64,000 bases of DNA from Pseudomonas migulae (GTDB taxonomy: Bacteria > Pseudomonadota > Gammaproteobacteria > Pseudomonadales > Pseudomonadaceae): NCBI RefSeq assembly GCF_024169315.1, contig NZ_JALJWR010000001.1, positions 3,274,501 to 3,338,500 on the forward strand, given 5' to 3'. The stretch's first letter is position 1. Each line of letters opens with the position of its first letter. The notes under the pieces were generated by a model. It was not told where the DNA came from. It saw only the letters and a list, made by a program, of their open reading frames with translations, and made no database searches. The translations under genes and the position numbers were made by a program. This document shows positions 1-10,670 of the stretch, one piece after another.

Positions 1-384
1 CATGCTGCCGAAGAAGAAATCGACCATCTGGTCTGGTGCGAACAACGCATCAAACAGCTGGGCAGCCACACCAGCATTCTCAATCCGCTGTTCTACGGCA
101 TGTCGTTCGGCATTGGCGCGGTGGCCGGGTTGATCAGCGACAAAGTCAGCCTGGGGTTCGTTGCGGCTACCGAGCATCAGGTGTGCAAGCATCTGAATGA
201 GCACCTTGAGCAGCTGCCGGCCGAGGACGAAAAGTCCCGGGCGATTCTTGAGCAGATGCGCATTGATGAAGAGCACCATGCCGAAAGTGCATTGGAGGCC
301 GGGGGCTTTCGTTTTCCAGCGCCGGTGAAGTTCGGGATGAGTCTGATGGCCAAGGTGATGACCAAGAGTACCTATCGGATCTGA
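1..384 (+). CDS. coq7: 3-demethoxyubiquinol 3-hydroxylase Coq7, 3' part
   Basis: Partial gene; its 5' end lies before the window. The visible 127 codons read in frame from base 1 and end at TGA 382-384. Coq7 is a membrane-associated di-iron enzyme that hydroxylates the ubiquinone precursor in the penultimate step of ubiquinone synthesis. The visible part has acidic/histidine clusters expected of the ferritin-like four-helix fold ([11 protein letters not shown] near the start, [14 protein letters not shown] near the end) and a hydrophobic central stretch [12 protein letters not shown]. Its neighbour on the opposite strand is speD, the same order as PAO1 PA0655-PA0654. The two genes converge on a shared terminator. 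The family call is firm; only the truncation limits it. Confidence 0.93.
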   Translation, partial: HAAEEEIDHLVWCEQRIKQLGSHTSILNPLFYGMSFGIGAVAGLISDKVSLGFVAATEHQVCKHLNEHLEQLPAEDEKSRAILEQMRIDEEHHAESALEAGGFRFPAPVKFGMSLMAKVMTKSTYRI

Positions 385-404
385 GATTAGCGTTGTTAGA
401 CAGG

Positions 405-437
405 GCCTCTTCGCGGGCAAGCCTCGCTCCTACAGGT
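405..437. repeat. single REP element
   Basis: A lone copy of the REP core CTTCGCGGGCAAGCCTCGCT followed by CCTACAGG, between coq7 and the terminator. It belongs to the GGGCAAGCC subtype seen as pairs elsewhere in the window, but here has no inverted partner. Confidence 0.75.
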
Positions 438-456
438 TTTTTTTGCGATAGACATG

Positions 457-491
457 AAAAAGGCGACTGCCGTGAGGGAGTCGCCTTTTTT
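457..491. terminator. bidirectional terminator between coq7 and speD
   Basis: Perfect 12-bp inverted repeat (457-468 with 479-490) around a 10-nt loop, with an A-run on the left and a T-run on the right. It can therefore terminate both coq7 (+) and speD (-), whose stop codons lie on either side. Confidence 0.88.
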
Positions 492-505
492 GTGCCTGCG
501 AAATC

Positions 506-1300
506 TTAGGTCGGCATGTTGCGCGCGTAGAAGATTTCGAGCATTTCGTGTTTCACACGGTCGGTCACTTGAGCACGTTGCTCAGGGGACAGGTTGTTGG
601 TCGCATCACCGAACAGGTAGTTATCCAGTTCGAAGTTCTTCAACAGCATTTTGGTGTGGAACAGGTTTTCCTGGTACACGTTCACGTCGGTCATCTGGTA
701 CGCGTCGCGGGTGTCGTCGGAGAGGTAGTTCTGAATCGAGTTGATCTCGTGATCGATGAAGTGCTTGTTGCCTTCGACGTCACGGGTGAAACCGCGCACA
801 CGATAATCCACGGTCACGATGTCCGAATCGAACTGGTGAATCAGGAAGTTGAGCGCTTTAAGCGGTGAAATGACGCCACAGGTCGACACGTCAATGTCCA
901 CACGGAAGGTCGCAATACCGGCGTCCGGATGGATTTCCGGGTAGGTATGCACCGTGATGTGACTCTTGTCGAGGTGGGCCAGGATGATCTCGGGCAACGG
1001 GCCCGGGGACTCTTCGATCTGGCTGTCGGTCGGGGTCACCGGCTCTTCCGAGATCAGAATCGTGACGCTGGCGCCCTGTGGGTCGTAGTCCTGACTGGCG
1101 ATGTTCAGGATGTTGGCACCAATGATATCGACAACTTCTGTGAGGATCTGCGTCAGGCGTTTCGCGTTGTACTCTTCATTGATGTACTCGACGTAAGCCT
1201 GCTGGTCTTGCGGGGTTTCCGCGTAGCAGATGTCATAGATGTTGAAGCTCAAGGTCTTTGTCAGGTTATTGAACCCGTGGAGCTTGAGTTTGCTTTTCAC
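506..1300 (-). CDS. speD: S-adenosylmethionine decarboxylase proenzyme
   Basis: Makes decarboxylated S-adenosylmethionine, the aminopropyl donor for spermidine synthesis. It is a pyruvoyl enzyme of the enterobacterial 264-residue type: the proenzyme cuts itself at the Lys-Ser bond of the motif [13 protein letters not shown] (Lys112-Ser113 counting the start as 1), turning the serine into the pyruvoyl cofactor. The motif [14 protein letters not shown] follows in the small-to-large domain junction region. I chose the GTG at 1298-1300, giving a protein beginning [12 protein letters not shown], because that is where homologues start; an in-frame upstream extension to 1372 has no family support. 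The promoter should lie in 1301-1539. Confidence 0.95.
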   Translation of the reverse strand: MKSKLKLHGFNNLTKTLSFNIYDICYAETPQDQQAYVEYINEEYNAKRLTQILTEVVDIIGANILNIASQDYDPQGASVTILISEEPVTPTDSQIEESPGPLPEIILAHLDKSHITVHTYPEIHPDAGIATFRVDIDVSTCGVISPLKALNFLIHQFDSDIVTVDYRVRGFTRDVEGNKHFIDHEINSIQNYLSDDTRDAYQMTDVNVYQENLFHTKMLLKNFELDNYLFGDATNNLSPEQRAQVTDRVKHEMLEIFYARNMPT

Positions 1301-1539
1301 CGTTAAAAACTCTCTATGTATTGCGGCCCGGGCCGCGTGATCAAGCATGCCCGTCAGATGCGAACGACGCACCTGCGTAGGACGGTTAACACCTCTTCGC
1401 GATGGCGATTTTGGTTGTCTGTTCGGGCGAGCGGCCTGTCGGCTGACGGACCACTCCCCTGAAAAAAGTGGCGCATTATGCAGACGTCAGCTTGGGATCG
1501 CCAGAGTCTGCACTGCTTTTATGATAGTTGAATGTCGAT

Positions 1540-1962
1540 TCAACCGAGTTCGATGATTTCGTAGTCGTGGGTAATCTCAACGCCGGCCGCGCCGAGCATG
1601 ATCGACGCCGAGCAATACTTCTCGGCAGACAGCTCGATGGCGCGCTTGACCTGGGCTTCTTTCAGCCCGCGGCCCTTGACCACGAAATGCATGTGGATCT
1701 TGGTGAAGACCTTCGGGTCCTCGGTCGCGCGCTCGGCTTCGAGGAAGGCTTCGCAGCTTTCAACAGCCTGACGGGACTTCTTGAGGATGCTGACCACATC
1801 GAAATTGCTGCAACCGCCCACACCCAGCAGGAGCATTTCCATCGGCCGGACACCCAGGTTACGACCACCGGCATCGGGCGGACCGTCCATGACCACGACA
1901 TGACCGCTGCCGGATTCGCCGAGGAACATGGCTTCGCCAGCCCATTGGATGCGTGCCTTCAT
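1540..1962 (-). CDS. OsmC family protein
   Basis: A 140-residue protein of the OsmC/Ohr superfamily, subgroup resembling E. coli YhfA. These are cytoplasmic dimers, many of which reduce organic peroxides through two cysteines. Both are present: one in LLLGVGGCSNFDVV and one in SAEKYCSASIML. The ATG at 1960-1962 is preceded by GGAG at good spacing; an in-frame TTG six bases upstream is less likely. It lies between speD and vfr and reads away from vfr, as PA0653 does in PAO1. The physiological substrate of this subgroup is unknown. Confidence 0.88.
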   Translation of the reverse strand: MKARIQWAGEAMFLGESGSGHVVVMDGPPDAGGRNLGVRPMEMLLLGVGGCSNFDVVSILKKSRQAVESCEAFLEAERATEDPKVFTKIHMHFVVKGRGLKEAQVKRAIELSAEKYCSASIMLGAAGVEITHDYEIIELG

Positions 1963-2016
1963 CGCCAAGACTCCACTGTCTAAAAAAGGGTCGCCAGCTT
2001 AGCACAGGGCCCCGGA

Positions 2017-2045
2017 TTGACAGCGCTCGCCTTCCTAAGACATAA
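2017..2045 (+). promoter_or_regulatory. candidate sigma-70 promoter for vfr
   Basis: TTGACA at 2017-2022, a 17-bp spacer, then ACATAA at 2040-2045. The -35 box is perfect, the -10 box weak. It would give vfr a leader of roughly 140 nt. Not tested; other promoters may exist. Confidence 0.4.
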
Positions 2046-2192
2046 CCATCTGCTTCGTAGGTAAATTCTCGAATATTGCAGGAAGTGTCTGTTAAGCTGG
2101 CGCCAATTCGCTGGCGCATAGCCAGCTGCGCAGCAACCCCAGTGCCTCATAAAAAAACCAAACATACCGTGCAATCTTTTCGGGATACAACC

Positions 2193-2837
2193 ATGGTTGC
2201 TATTGCCCCTACACCCAAAATCAAGAACCTCGACAAGTTGTTGATGCATTGCCAGCGCCGTCGTTATACGGCCAAGAGCAACATCATTAGTGCCGGCGAC
2301 CGCTCGGAGACGCTGTTCTTCATCATCAAGGGCTCGGTCACCATCCTCATCGAGGATGACGACGGCCGTGAAATGATCATCGCCTACCTCAATTCCGGGG
2401 ACTTTTTCGGTGAGCTGGGTCTGTTTGAACAGGCGGGCCTGGAACAGGAACGCAGCGCCTGGGTTCGTGCCAAGATCGAGTGCGAAGTCGCGGAAATCAG
2501 CTACGCGAAATTCCGCGAGCTGTCCCTGCAAGATCCAGACATTCTTTACGTATTGAGCGGACAAATCGCACAACGCCTGCGCAACACCACTCGCAAGGTG
2601 GGTGACCTGGCGTTCTTCGACGTCACCGGTCGAGTCGCTCGTTGCTTGCTGGAACTGTGCAAACAGCCAGACGCCATGACCCACCCCGATGGCATGCAGA
2701 TCAAGGTGACCCGTCAGGAAATCGGGCGGATTGTCGGGTGTTCCCGGGAGATGGTCGGCCGCGTCCTCAAGGATCTGGAGGAACGCAACCTGGTGGACGT
2801 CAAAGGCAAGACCATGGTGGTCTTCGGTACGCGCTAA
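2193..2837 (+). CDS. vfr: cAMP-binding transcription regulator Vfr (CRP family)
   Basis: Global regulator of the CRP/FNR family, 214 residues as in P. aeruginosa Vfr. The N-terminal cyclic-nucleotide domain has the phosphate-binding cassette GELGLF (73-78) and RSAWVRA (Arg87, Ser88). The C-terminal winged helix-turn-helix [20 protein letters not shown] lies at about 173-192 and is nearly identical to E. coli CRP. It ends [10 protein letters not shown] like other CRPs. The start is the ATG at 2193 ([13 protein letters not shown]); an in-frame extension upstream to 2076 has no homology. Its stop overlaps the stop of the convergent lipoate-ligase-like gene. Confidence 0.96.
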   Translation: MVAIAPTPKIKNLDKLLMHCQRRRYTAKSNIISAGDRSETLFFIIKGSVTILIEDDDGREMIIAYLNSGDFFGELGLFEQAGLEQERSAWVRAKIECEVAEISYAKFRELSLQDPDILYVLSGQIAQRLRNTTRKVGDLAFFDVTGRVARCLLELCKQPDAMTHPDGMQIKVTRQEIGRIVGCSREMVGRVLKDLEERNLVDVKGKTMVVFGTR

Positions 2838-3535
2838 ACCTTGAACATGTCTGCCAGCAACTGGCGATAGAGCGCGTCGAGCCGCTCCAGTGCATCGGGC
2901 GCCGCAAACTTTTCATGCAAGGCGATGTGGCTCTCGGCGCGAACCCGCTGCTCCAGACCGCACGCCTCGTTGAAACGATTGACGGCCGCAACCATCGATT
3001 CACGCTCGTTATCCAGCAACAAAGCACCGTGCACCAACCCGACCGGACGCGAACCACCCTTGCTCTGGCGCCAGCGCTGAGCGGTGCCGACCAATTTGCG
3101 TCCGTCGAGATTGACGTTGAAACGGCCATCGCAGAACGCGCCATCCACTTCGCCCAAAGACGAAACGCCGCCCAGTTCATCGAGCAATTCACAGATCGGG
3201 TCGCAGAGTCGGCGATAAGCGGTTTCGATGCGGTTCTGGTCGCCCTCGCTGCGTGGCGGCGCGTAGACCAGCGCGATGTTGATGGTTGTTGCCGATTGCG
3301 GCACGGGCTCGCCGCCGGTTTCGCGCAACAGTACCGGCCAGCCTGCGGCGGCAGAGACTTCGCATGCAGCCTCGAAACCAGGCAGGCGATTCAAGCGGCG
3401 CGGCATGACCAAGGCTTGATCACTGGGTTGCCAGAACAGCAGACCAAACTCTGAATCGCCGGTGCAGATTGAGGCCAGCAAATCCTGTTCGGCCAGGAGA
3501 CCAGCCTCGACAGTCAGTGAAGTCGGTTTGAACAT
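2834..3535 (-). CDS. lipoate-protein ligase family protein (BPL/LplA/LipB fold)
   Basis: A 233-residue protein of the biotin/lipoate A-B protein ligase fold. The segment [16 protein letters not shown] contains the lysine that in this family contacts the lipoyl-AMP intermediate (RK-x-x-G-(S/T)-A-x-R). Such proteins attach lipoate or octanoate to the E2 and GcvH subunits of oxoacid dehydrogenases. It is shorter than E. coli LplA and lacks its C-terminal domain, so it could be an octanoyltransferase (LipM-like) or a specialised ligase; the sequence alone does not decide. The ATG at 3533-3535 has AAGGAG six bases upstream, better than the TTG at 3541. Convergent with vfr with 4-bp overlap. Confidence 0.75.
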   Translation of the reverse strand: MFKPTSLTVEAGLLAEQDLLASICTGDSEFGLLFWQPSDQALVMPRRLNRLPGFEAACEVSAAAGWPVLLRETGGEPVPQSATTINIALVYAPPRSEGDQNRIETAYRRLCDPICELLDELGGVSSLGEVDGAFCDGRFNVNLDGRKLVGTAQRWRQSKGGSRPVGLVHGALLLDNERESMVAAVNRFNEACGLEQRVRAESHIALHEKFAAPDALERLDALYRQLLADMFKV

Positions 3536-3574
3536 GAACAACTCCTTAAGACATGAAGTCTTGGGGAATTTTAG

Positions 3575-3668
3575 GCCCCTTTCGCGAGCAAGCCCGCTCC
3601 CACATTAGAACGGCGTTGTCTGTACCAGCGCGGTCTAATGTGGGAGCGGGCTTGCTCGCGAAAGGGGC
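3575..3668. repeat. REP doublet (REPIN), perfect inverted pair
   Basis: Two REP copies of the GAGCGGGCTTGCTCGCGAA subtype in head-to-head inverted order. The arms 3575-3609 and 3634-3668 are perfect 35-bp inverted repeats around a 24-nt loop. It lies between the lipoate-ligase-like gene and trpC, where it could also form a long transcript hairpin. Confidence 0.92.
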
Positions 3669-3690
3669 ACCGCGGTTTGTCTGACTGAAC

Positions 3691-4527
3691 TCAGTCGAGG
3701 GTCGAGCCGCTGACGGCAACGCCACGTTCAGGGAAGAACAGACGTTGCAGCTCGGTGCCAGGGCTTTCGGCGCGCATGAACGCTTCGCCCACCAGAAACG
3801 CATACACGTCGCTGATTTCCATCAACTCGACATCGGCCCGATTGAGAATGCCGCTTTCTGTAATCACCAGACGATCGCGCGGAATACGCGGCAACAGATC
3901 AAGGGTGGTTTCCAGGCTGACATCGAAGGTATGCAGGTTGCGGTTGTTCACGCCGACCAGCGGTGTGTCGAGGGTTTTCAAGGCCCGCTCCAGCTCGTCG
4001 CCGTCGTGGACTTCGACCAGCACATCGAGGCCGACGCTTTTCGCAACGGCAGCCAGCTCGGCCATTTTCACGTCGTCCAGCGCGGAAACGATCAACAGCA
4101 CGCAGTCAGCGCCCAATGCACGGGCTTCGACGATCTGGTACGGATCGATCATGAAATCCTTGCGGATCACCGGCAGTTTGCACGCCGCCCGGGCCTGTTG
4201 CAGGTATGCATCGGCGCCCTGGAAGTAATCGATGTCGGTGAGCACCGACAGGCAGGTCGCCCCGCCCTTCTCGTAGCTTTTGGCGATGTCGGCAGGAACG
4301 AAGTTCTCGCGAATCACGCCTTTGCTTGGCGAGGCTTTCTTGATTTCAGCAATGACCGCCGGCTGTTTCAACTTGGCCTGAGCGATCAGTGCCTTGGCAA
4401 AACCACGGGGTGCATCGGCCGCCTTGGCCAGAATATCCAGCTCTGCCAGGCTCACGCGAGCGCTACGCTCGGCGACTTCCTGGACCTTGCGCGCCAGAAT
4501 GTTTTCCAGAACCGTCGGTACACTCAT
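3691..4527 (-). CDS. trpC: indole-3-glycerol phosphate synthase
   Basis: Converts carboxyphenylamino-deoxyribulose phosphate to indole-3-glycerol phosphate in tryptophan synthesis. It is a 278-residue TIM barrel with the family motifs in order: [51 protein letters not shown] and ITESGI. It is a monofunctional TrpC, not fused to TrpF. Its ATG overlaps the trpD stop by 4 bp (ATGA), so the two are translationally coupled in a trpG-trpD-trpC operon. Confidence 0.97.
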   Translation of the reverse strand: MSVPTVLENILARKVQEVAERSARVSLAELDILAKAADAPRGFAKALIAQAKLKQPAVIAEIKKASPSKGVIRENFVPADIAKSYEKGGATCLSVLTDIDYFQGADAYLQQARAACKLPVIRKDFMIDPYQIVEARALGADCVLLIVSALDDVKMAELAAVAKSVGLDVLVEVHDGDELERALKTLDTPLVGVNNRNLHTFDVSLETTLDLLPRIPRDRLVITESGILNRADVELMEISDVYAFLVGEAFMRAESPGTELQRLFFPERGVAVSGSTLD

Positions 4528-5573
4528 CCCTCATTCTCCACTTTGAATACCGCGGTAAATGCACCCAACTCCTCAAGTTTTTCCCGAGCGAGGCCTGTGT
4601 GCAGCGCATCGTGCGCCAGGGCAACGCCTTCTTTCAAACTGGTCGCCAGGTCGGCAGCGTACAACGCGGCTCCGGCATTGAGCACGATCATCTCGGCGGC
4701 CTTTTGACCGCTCTCGGTCTTGCGCTTGCCGAGGGCATCGCGAATCAGCTCGAGCGAAGCGGCCGGGCTTTCCACCGCCAGGCCGTGCAGGCTCTGACTT
4801 TTCATGCCCAAATCTTCCGGTTCGACCCAATACTCGGTGATCTGGTCATTTTTCAATTCCGCCACGTAGGTCGGCGCGGCCAGGCTGAATTCGTCCAGGC
4901 CATCCTTCGAGTGCACCACCAGCACGTGCTTGCTGCCCAGACGTTGCAAGACTTCGGCCAAAGGCCGGCACAGCGCCTGGCTGAACACGCCCACCACCTG
5001 ATGTTTCACACCGGCCGGATTCGTAAGCGGGCCGAGCATATTGAACAGGGTACGCAAACCAAGCTCCTTGCGCGGGCCGGCGGCGTACTTCATGGCTCTG
5101 TGATGAGTCTGGGCAAACATGAAACCGATGCCGACGTTGTCGATGCAACGCGCCACCTGAACCGGGGTCAGGTTCAGGTAAATGCCTGCCGCTTCGAGGA
5201 GATCGGCGCTGCCACTTTTGCCCGACACTGCACGGTTGCCGTGCTTGGCGACGGTGCAACCCGCCGCTGCCACTACGAAGGAAGACGCCGTCGAGACGTT
5301 GAAAATATTGGCCCCGTCACCGCCGGTGCCGACCACATCGACGACGCCGTCGAGGGTCTTGAGTTCGACCTTGTCCGCCAGCTCGCGCATGACCGACACG
5401 GCGCCGACGATCTCATCGATGCTTTCGCTCTTCATGCGCATGGCCATCATGAACGCGCCGATCTGCGCGTCCGTGCACTGCCCGGTCATGATCTCGCGCA
5501 TGACATCGCGCATCTCTTCGGTGCTGAGGTCGAGGTGATCGACGATACGGCTCAGGGCTGTCTTGATATTCAT
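4524..5573 (-). CDS. trpD: anthranilate phosphoribosyltransferase
   Basis: Transfers the phosphoribosyl group of PRPP to anthranilate. It has 349 residues, the usual length. The PRPP-binding glycine motif [16 protein letters not shown] is followed by the conserved [19 protein letters not shown] segment. It is separated from trpG by 9 bases and overlaps trpC by 4, so the three form one operon read leftwards. Confidence 0.97.
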   Translation of the reverse strand: MNIKTALSRIVDHLDLSTEEMRDVMREIMTGQCTDAQIGAFMMAMRMKSESIDEIVGAVSVMRELADKVELKTLDGVVDVVGTGGDGANIFNVSTASSFVVAAAGCTVAKHGNRAVSGKSGSADLLEAAGIYLNLTPVQVARCIDNVGIGFMFAQTHHRAMKYAAGPRKELGLRTLFNMLGPLTNPAGVKHQVVGVFSQALCRPLAEVLQRLGSKHVLVVHSKDGLDEFSLAAPTYVAELKNDQITEYWVEPEDLGMKSQSLHGLAVESPAASLELIRDALGKRKTESGQKAAEMIVLNAGAALYAADLATSLKEGVALAHDALHTGLAREKLEELGAFTAVFKVENEG

Positions 5574-5582
5574 GGAAAGTCC

Positions 5583-6176
5583 TTAGCGCGTGCCGCCGGT
5601 TTGTTTGAGGAAGTTGGCGAACAGCTCGTGGCCCTGTTCAGTCAGGATAGACTCAGGGTGGAACTGCACACCTTCGATGTTCAACGTCTTGTGGCGCAGG
5701 CCCATGATCTCGTCGACCGAGCCGTCTTCATGCCGGGTCCATGCAGTCAGTTCCAGACAATCCGGCAGGGTTTCGCGCTTGACGATCAAGGAGTGATAAC
5801 GGGTAACCGTCAACGGATTGTTCAGGCCGGCGAAGACACCTTTGTCCTCGTGAAACACCGGGCTGGTCTTGCCGTGCATCACCTGACGGGCGCGGACCAC
5901 GTCGCCACCAAAGGCCTGGCCGATGGACTGATGGCCCAGGCAGACACCCAGGATCGGCAATTTGCCGCCGAAGTGTTTGATCACATCAATCGAGACGCCG
6001 GCTTCGTTCGGAGTGCAGGGACCGGGAGACACGACGATCCGCTCAGGGTTGAGGGCTTCGATTTCGGCGATGGTGAGCTCATCGTTGCGCACGACTTTGA
6101 CCTCGGAGCCGAGCTCACCCAGGTATTGCACAACGTTGTAAGTAAAAGAGTCGTAGTTATCGATCATCAGCAACAT
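5583..6176 (-). CDS. trpG: anthranilate synthase component II (glutamine amidotransferase)
   Basis: Supplies ammonia from glutamine to TrpE for anthranilate synthesis. It is a class I amidotransferase of 197 residues with the nucleophile cysteine in [15 protein letters not shown] and the His-Glu pair in [10 protein letters not shown]. The start at [14 protein letters not shown] matches homologues; an upstream in-frame extension to 6200 is unlikely. In Pseudomonas this subunit can also serve 4-amino-4-deoxychorismate synthesis. Only 107 bp separate it from trpE upstream, whereas in PAO1 a pyocin cluster lies between the two. Confidence 0.96.
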   Translation of the reverse strand: MLLMIDNYDSFTYNVVQYLGELGSEVKVVRNDELTIAEIEALNPERIVVSPGPCTPNEAGVSIDVIKHFGGKLPILGVCLGHQSIGQAFGGDVVRARQVMHGKTSPVFHEDKGVFAGLNNPLTVTRYHSLIVKRETLPDCLELTAWTRHEDGSVDEIMGLRHKTLNIEGVQFHPESILTEQGHELFANFLKQTGGTR

Positions 6177-6283
6177 GGCGTGAGAACCTCTTGAATTCAC
6201 TGACTATAAAGACTGCCTTCGAATGAGTGACCCGCAGCGCTTTGTCAGGCAAAGCGACATGGCATACGGGTCACGTTCATCGG

Positions 6284-7765
6284 TCAGCTTTCCGGGGTTT
6301 GTTCAGCCAGGGCGACTGCACGGAACATGGCGCGACGCTTGTTCAGGGTTTCTTCCCATTCCAGCGCCGGCACCGAGTCGGCAACGATGCCGCCACCGGC
6401 CTGCACATGCAGCTCGCCGTTCTTGATCACCGCGGTGCGAATGGCAATCGCGGTGTCCATGTTGCCGTTCCAGGCGAAATAACCGACCGCGCCGCCGTAG
6501 ACGCCACGCTTGACCGGTTCCAGTTCGTCGATGATTTCCATCGCGCGAATCTTCGGCGCGCCGGACAAGGTGCCCGCCGGCAGAATCGCCCGCAGCGCAT
6601 CCATCGCCGTCAGCCCTGCCTTCAGTTGCCCGGTGACGTTGGAAACAATGTGCATCACGTTGGAATAACGCTCGATGACCATTTTCTCGGTGAGCTTCAC
6701 CGAACCGACTTCCGAGACGCGACCGGTGTCGTTACGGCCCAGGTCGATCAGCATCAAATGCTCGGCGATTTCCTTGTCGTCGGACAGCAGGTCTTTTTCC
6801 AGCGCCAGGTCCGCTTCTTCGGTGGCCCCACGCGGGCGAGTGCCGGCAATCGGGCGCACGGTGATCAGGTTGTCTTCGACCCGCACCAGCACTTCCGGCG
6901 AACTGCCGACGACGTGGAAGTCGCCGAAGTTGAAGAAGTACATGTAAGGCGTCGGGTTGAAGCAGCGCAGCGCCCGGTACAGATCAATCGGCGCAGCCTT
7001 GAAGTCGATCGACATGCGCTGGGACGGCACGACCTGCATGCAGTCACCAGCCAGGATATATTCCTTGATGGTGTCGACGGCTTTTTCGTAATCGTCCTGA
7101 GTGAAACTGGAGCGGAACACTGGATCAGCCGATTGCTGCTTGCTGAAATCCAGGCCACGGCGCGGGGTGATCGGCTGGCGGAGTTTTTCCAGCAGCTCTT
7201 CCAGGCGCGCCTGACCTTGCTCGAAGGCGCCTTCCTGCGACGGGTCGGCCAGGACAATCGCGTGCATCTTGCCGGCGAGGTTGTCGAACACCACCACCGC
7301 ATCGGACACCATCAGCAGAATGTCCGGCACGCCCAGCGGATCCGGGTTCGGGCATTTGCCCAGACGCTTCTCCACATAACGCACGCAGTCGTAGCCGAAA
7401 TAACCTACCAGGCCACCGTTGAAGCGCGGCAGGCCGGGGATGGTCGGTACGTTGTAGCGGGCCTTGAAGGCTTCGACGAAGGCCAGCGGATCTTCCGCTT
7501 CGTGGCTTTCGATCTCGACGCCGTCATGAGTCACGCTGACGTGATGGTCATGAACCCGCAGCACGGTGCGGCACGGCAGGCCGATGATCGAGTAACGGCC
7601 CCACTTTTCCCCGCCCTGCACCGATTCGAGCAGGTAGGAATTGGGTTCGTCGGCCAGTTTCAGGTAGATCGACAGCGGCGTGTCGAAGTCGGCCAGGGTT
7701 TCGCAGGCAAGCGGGATGCGGTTGTAGCCGGCAGCGGCCAAACGCAGGAATTCTTCGCGAATCAT
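6284..7765 (-). CDS. trpE: anthranilate synthase component I
   Basis: Converts chorismate to anthranilate using ammonia from TrpG. It has 493 residues with an N-terminal domain carrying the tryptophan feedback motif [18 protein letters not shown] and a C-terminal chorismate-binding domain with [34 protein letters not shown] and [10 protein letters not shown]. The gap of 71 bp upstream to gph holds no recognisable leader peptide with tandem Trp codons. The gene is probably cotranscribed with rpe and gph. Confidence 0.97.
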   Translation of the reverse strand: MIREEFLRLAAAGYNRIPLACETLADFDTPLSIYLKLADEPNSYLLESVQGGEKWGRYSIIGLPCRTVLRVHDHHVSVTHDGVEIESHEAEDPLAFVEAFKARYNVPTIPGLPRFNGGLVGYFGYDCVRYVEKRLGKCPNPDPLGVPDILLMVSDAVVVFDNLAGKMHAIVLADPSQEGAFEQGQARLEELLEKLRQPITPRRGLDFSKQQSADPVFRSSFTQDDYEKAVDTIKEYILAGDCMQVVPSQRMSIDFKAAPIDLYRALRCFNPTPYMYFFNFGDFHVVGSSPEVLVRVEDNLITVRPIAGTRPRGATEEADLALEKDLLSDDKEIAEHLMLIDLGRNDTGRVSEVGSVKLTEKMVIERYSNVMHIVSNVTGQLKAGLTAMDALRAILPAGTLSGAPKIRAMEIIDELEPVKRGVYGGAVGYFAWNGNMDTAIAIRTAVIKNGELHVQAGGGIVADSVPALEWEETLNKRRAMFRAVALAEQTPES

Positions 7766-7836
7766 GGGGTAGCCTCGTGGCTTGAGGTGCTAACAGTCAG
7801 GTATGCAAACGCGCCGGGAGACCGGCCAGGAACAAG

Positions 7837-8655
7837 TCAGGCGCGCCAACGCCAGCGGGCCAGGGCCTTGATGACTTTCATCCAGAGTTTGCGAGTGACC
7901 ACCACGATGGCGTTTCCAGAAGGGGGTTGAACAGCGTCGGCCAACGTTATCTCAGCGGCCGGATCCAGGCAACCGGGAATTAGTTTCCGCAAATCATCGA
8001 TGACCAGCGCCGGCGACTCTTCGGCAATCGGCCGGCCATGGTTGTAGCCATAACTGAGGGCCACGCATTTGACCCCGGCCGCTTTCGCCGCCAGCACATC
8101 GCTGCGCGAGTCACCGACGAACAACGACTGCGACGCCGGAATGTTGGCCATTTTCATCACGAAAAACAGCGCGGCCGGATCGGGTTTTTTTTGTGGCAGG
8201 GTGTCTCCGCCGATGATCCATTTGAAGTAACGGCCGATCTTCATCTGATCCAGCAGCGGCGCGACGAAGCGTTCCGGCTTGTTGGTGATCAGCGCCATTT
8301 CCACGCCTTGCTTGTTCAACCATTTGAGGGTGTCACGCACGCCGGGGTAAACCACCGTCAGGTCGTGACCGTCCGCATAAAAGCCGTTGAACAATTCCAG
8401 CGCGTGCTCGGCCTCGACCTCATCGACACCCTCGCCGTCGATGTGATTGGCCAGGGCCCGGCGCACCAGCATGTGCACGCCGTTTCCAACCCAGTCACGC
8501 ACCGATTCGATGCCGACAGGCTTGCGCCCGAGATTGAGCAGCATGTTATCCACCGCCGCGGCGAGGTCCGGGACCGAATCGACCAGCGTGCCGTCCAGGT
8601 CGAACATCACCAGCCGTGGCAGACGCCCCGGGAACAGCTGCTCAAAGCCACTCAT
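7837..8655 (-). CDS. gph: phosphoglycolate phosphatase
   Basis: HAD-superfamily phosphatase of 272 residues that removes 2-phosphoglycolate. HAD motif I is [12 protein letters not shown], motif II is in [10 protein letters not shown], and motifs III/IV are QKKPDP and [13 protein letters not shown]. The ATG overlaps the rpe stop by 4 bp. The order rpe-gph-trpE is the same as PA0607-PA0609. The C-terminal 30 or so residues after the HAD core are basic and not conserved. Confidence 0.93.
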   Translation of the reverse strand: MSGFEQLFPGRLPRLVMFDLDGTLVDSVPDLAAAVDNMLLNLGRKPVGIESVRDWVGNGVHMLVRRALANHIDGEGVDEVEAEHALELFNGFYADGHDLTVVYPGVRDTLKWLNKQGVEMALITNKPERFVAPLLDQMKIGRYFKWIIGGDTLPQKKPDPAALFFVMKMANIPASQSLFVGDSRSDVLAAKAAGVKCVALSYGYNHGRPIAEESPALVIDDLRKLIPGCLDPAAEITLADAVQPPSGNAIVVVTRKLWMKVIKALARWRWRA

Positions 8656-9326
8656 GGGCGGGCCAGCGCCAGTTCGGAGCGCATCTTCTCGATCACTTCC
8701 TGGTAGTTCGGCGCATTGAAGATCGCCGAGCCGGCCACGAAGGTGTCGGCGCCAGCGGCGGCGATTTCACGAATGTTGTTCACGTTCACGCCGCCGTCGA
8801 TTTCCAGGCGAATGTCACGGCCCGAGGCATCGATCAGCGCGCGAGCTTCACGCAGCTTGTCGAGGGTGCCGGGGATGAACTTCTGCCCGCCAAAGCCCGG
8901 GTTGACGCTCATCAGCAGGATCATGTCGACCTTGTCCATCACGTACTTGAGCACGTCCAGCGGGGTCGCCGGGTTGAACACCAGGCCCGACTTGCAGCCG
9001 CCTTCGCGGATCAGTTGCAGGGAACGGTCAACGTGCTGCGTGGCTTCCGGGTGGAAGGTGATGTAGGTCGCGCCGGCTTCGATGAAGTCACCGACGATGC
9101 GGTCCACCGGGCTGACCATCAGGTGTGCGTCGATCGGCGCGGTCACGCCGTACTTGCGCAGCGCGGCGCAGACCATCGGGCCGATGGTCAGGTTCGGCAC
9201 GTAGTGGTTGTCCATGACATCGAAGTGCACGAAGTCGGCGCCAGCGGCGAGAACGTTGTCCACTTCTTCACCCAGGCGGGCGAAGTCGGCGGAGAGAATC
9301 GACGGAGCAATTACGAAGGGCTGCAT
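8652..9326 (-). CDS. rpe: ribulose-phosphate 3-epimerase
   Basis: Interconverts ribulose 5-phosphate and xylulose 5-phosphate in the pentose phosphate pathway. It has 224 residues and a TIM barrel with [16 protein letters not shown], the phosphate loop [13 protein letters not shown] and LEIDGGVN near the C terminus. I start it at ATG 9324-9326 ([14 protein letters not shown]), the family start; an in-frame extension to 9440 runs into the neighbouring gene and has no family match. Confidence 0.96.
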   Translation of the reverse strand: MQPFVIAPSILSADFARLGEEVDNVLAAGADFVHFDVMDNHYVPNLTIGPMVCAALRKYGVTAPIDAHLMVSPVDRIVGDFIEAGATYITFHPEATQHVDRSLQLIREGGCKSGLVFNPATPLDVLKYVMDKVDMILLMSVNPGFGGQKFIPGTLDKLREARALIDASGRDIRLEIDGGVNVNNIREIAAAGADTFVAGSAIFNAPNYQEVIEKMRSELALARP

Positions 9327-9405
9327 GACGCACCTTTTCTGAGCAGAATCACGATGGCGCGCATTGTATACCTCATGCTTTGGCGCGCGCACCGTGACGC
9401 GATAA

Positions 9406-10554
9406 TCAGTAAGCCGCGCGGTAGATCTTCTCGATATCAATCGCGCTCAATTTTCGCGGATTGTTGCGCATCAGACGCTCGATCCCCGCAGCTTCCACGG
9501 CCATTGCCGGGATCGCATCCTCGGGAACGCCGAAACTGCGCAGGCCCGGCGGGATTTCCACGGCTGCGCACAACGCCGTCATCGCTTCGACGGCTTTGTC
9601 CGCGGCGTCATTGGCGCTCAGATGAGCGGTCTGCACCCCCATGGCTTCGGCAATATCCTGCATGCGCTCGACGCAGGCCATCTTGTTCCAGGTCATGACG
9701 TACGGCAGCAACAAGGCGTTACTGACACCGTGGGCGATGTTGAAACGACCGCCCAGCGGATACGCCAGCGCATGCACCGCGCCGACGCCAGCATTGCCGA
9801 AAGCCATGCCGGCCATGAGGCTGGCGGTGGCCATGTCTTCGCGAGCCTGCAGGTTGGAAGGATTCGCGTAGGCCTTGGGTAACGCTTTGGTGATCAACTT
9901 GATCGCACCGATGGCCAGCGCGTCGGTAATCGCTGACGCATTGAGGGACAAATAAGACTCGATGGCGTGCACCAGCGCATCGACGCCACTGGCGGCGGTG
10001 ACGCTGCGCGGGCACGTCAGGGTCATTTGCGGGCTGACCAGCGCCACGTCCGGCAGCAGATAGTCGCTGACGATGCCCTTTTTCAGCTGCGCGACCTTGT
10101 CGGAGAGGATGGCGACGTTGGTCACTTCCGAGCCAGTCCCGGCGGTGGTCGGGATGGCGATCAGCGGCGGGCCTTTGCGCGGCACCTGGTCGATGCCGAA
10201 CAGATCCTCCAGCTCTCCGTGGTAACCGGCATAGGCTGCAACACTTTTGGCAATGTCGATCGCGCTGCCGCCGCCCAGACCGATCAGCCCGTCGTGCCCG
10301 CCTTCGCGGTAAACGCGCATGCAGTCTTCGACGATGGCGATTTCCGGGTCCGGCAATACACGGTCGAAAATCTCGTAGCTGCGGTCACCCAGCTGCGCGA
10401 GTGCCAGCTCGACCGTGCCGGACTTGACCAGCGCGGCGTCGGTGACGATCAGCGGGTTGTCGATGTCCAGGCGCGTGAGTTCGGCGGCCAGTTGCTCGAT
10501 GGCCCCTGCGCCGGTGATCAGTTTGTGAGCGATTTTGAAAGAGGAAAGACTCAT
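9406..10554 (-). CDS. iron-containing alcohol dehydrogenase
   Basis: Group III (iron-type) NAD(P)-dependent dehydrogenase, 382 residues. The dinucleotide-binding part has [15 protein letters not shown]. Metal ligands appear as Asp and His in [12 protein letters not shown] and two further His in [12 protein letters not shown] and [10 protein letters not shown]. The ATG at 10552-10554 follows a GAGGAAAG ribosome site; an upstream extension is improbable. It stands between rpe and the agt transport genes, a position where PAO1 has no gene, so it is a lineage addition. The substrate cannot be read from sequence; its neighbours make a hydroxy acid or aldehyde of the aminovalerate/GABA route a reasonable guess only. 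Confidence 0.88.
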   Translation of the reverse strand: MSLSSFKIAHKLITGAGAIEQLAAELTRLDIDNPLIVTDAALVKSGTVELALAQLGDRSYEIFDRVLPDPEIAIVEDCMRVYREGGHDGLIGLGGGSAIDIAKSVAAYAGYHGELEDLFGIDQVPRKGPPLIAIPTTAGTGSEVTNVAILSDKVAQLKKGIVSDYLLPDVALVSPQMTLTCPRSVTAASGVDALVHAIESYLSLNASAITDALAIGAIKLITKALPKAYANPSNLQAREDMATASLMAGMAFGNAGVGAVHALAYPLGGRFNIAHGVSNALLLPYVMTWNKMACVERMQDIAEAMGVQTAHLSANDAADKAVEAMTALCAAVEIPPGLRSFGVPEDAIPAMAVEAAGIERLMRNNPRKLSAIDIEKIYRAAY

Positions 10555-10670
10555 CGTGCGCAGCCTCTTATAGATAGGGGAGCTGGGCACAATAGTAGCT
10601 GGGGATTGGGGTTTGTCTGCTATTCAGGGTGTGAATGACTGAACATGCCTGGCGGGATCGATACAAATCA

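Noticed and set aside
4389-6194. Long plus-strand open frame of 601 codons opposite trpD-trpG
   Set aside because: It is a high-GC shadow of the trp genes; no protein-family features and composition typical of antisense frames.
7766-7836. Possible trp attenuator before trpE
   Set aside because: Only 71 bp, no leader peptide with adjacent Trp codons and no terminator/antiterminator pair.
6227-7930. Long plus-strand open frame of 567 codons opposite trpE
   Set aside because: Antisense shadow rich in His/Arg/Gln; trpE on the other strand is certain.
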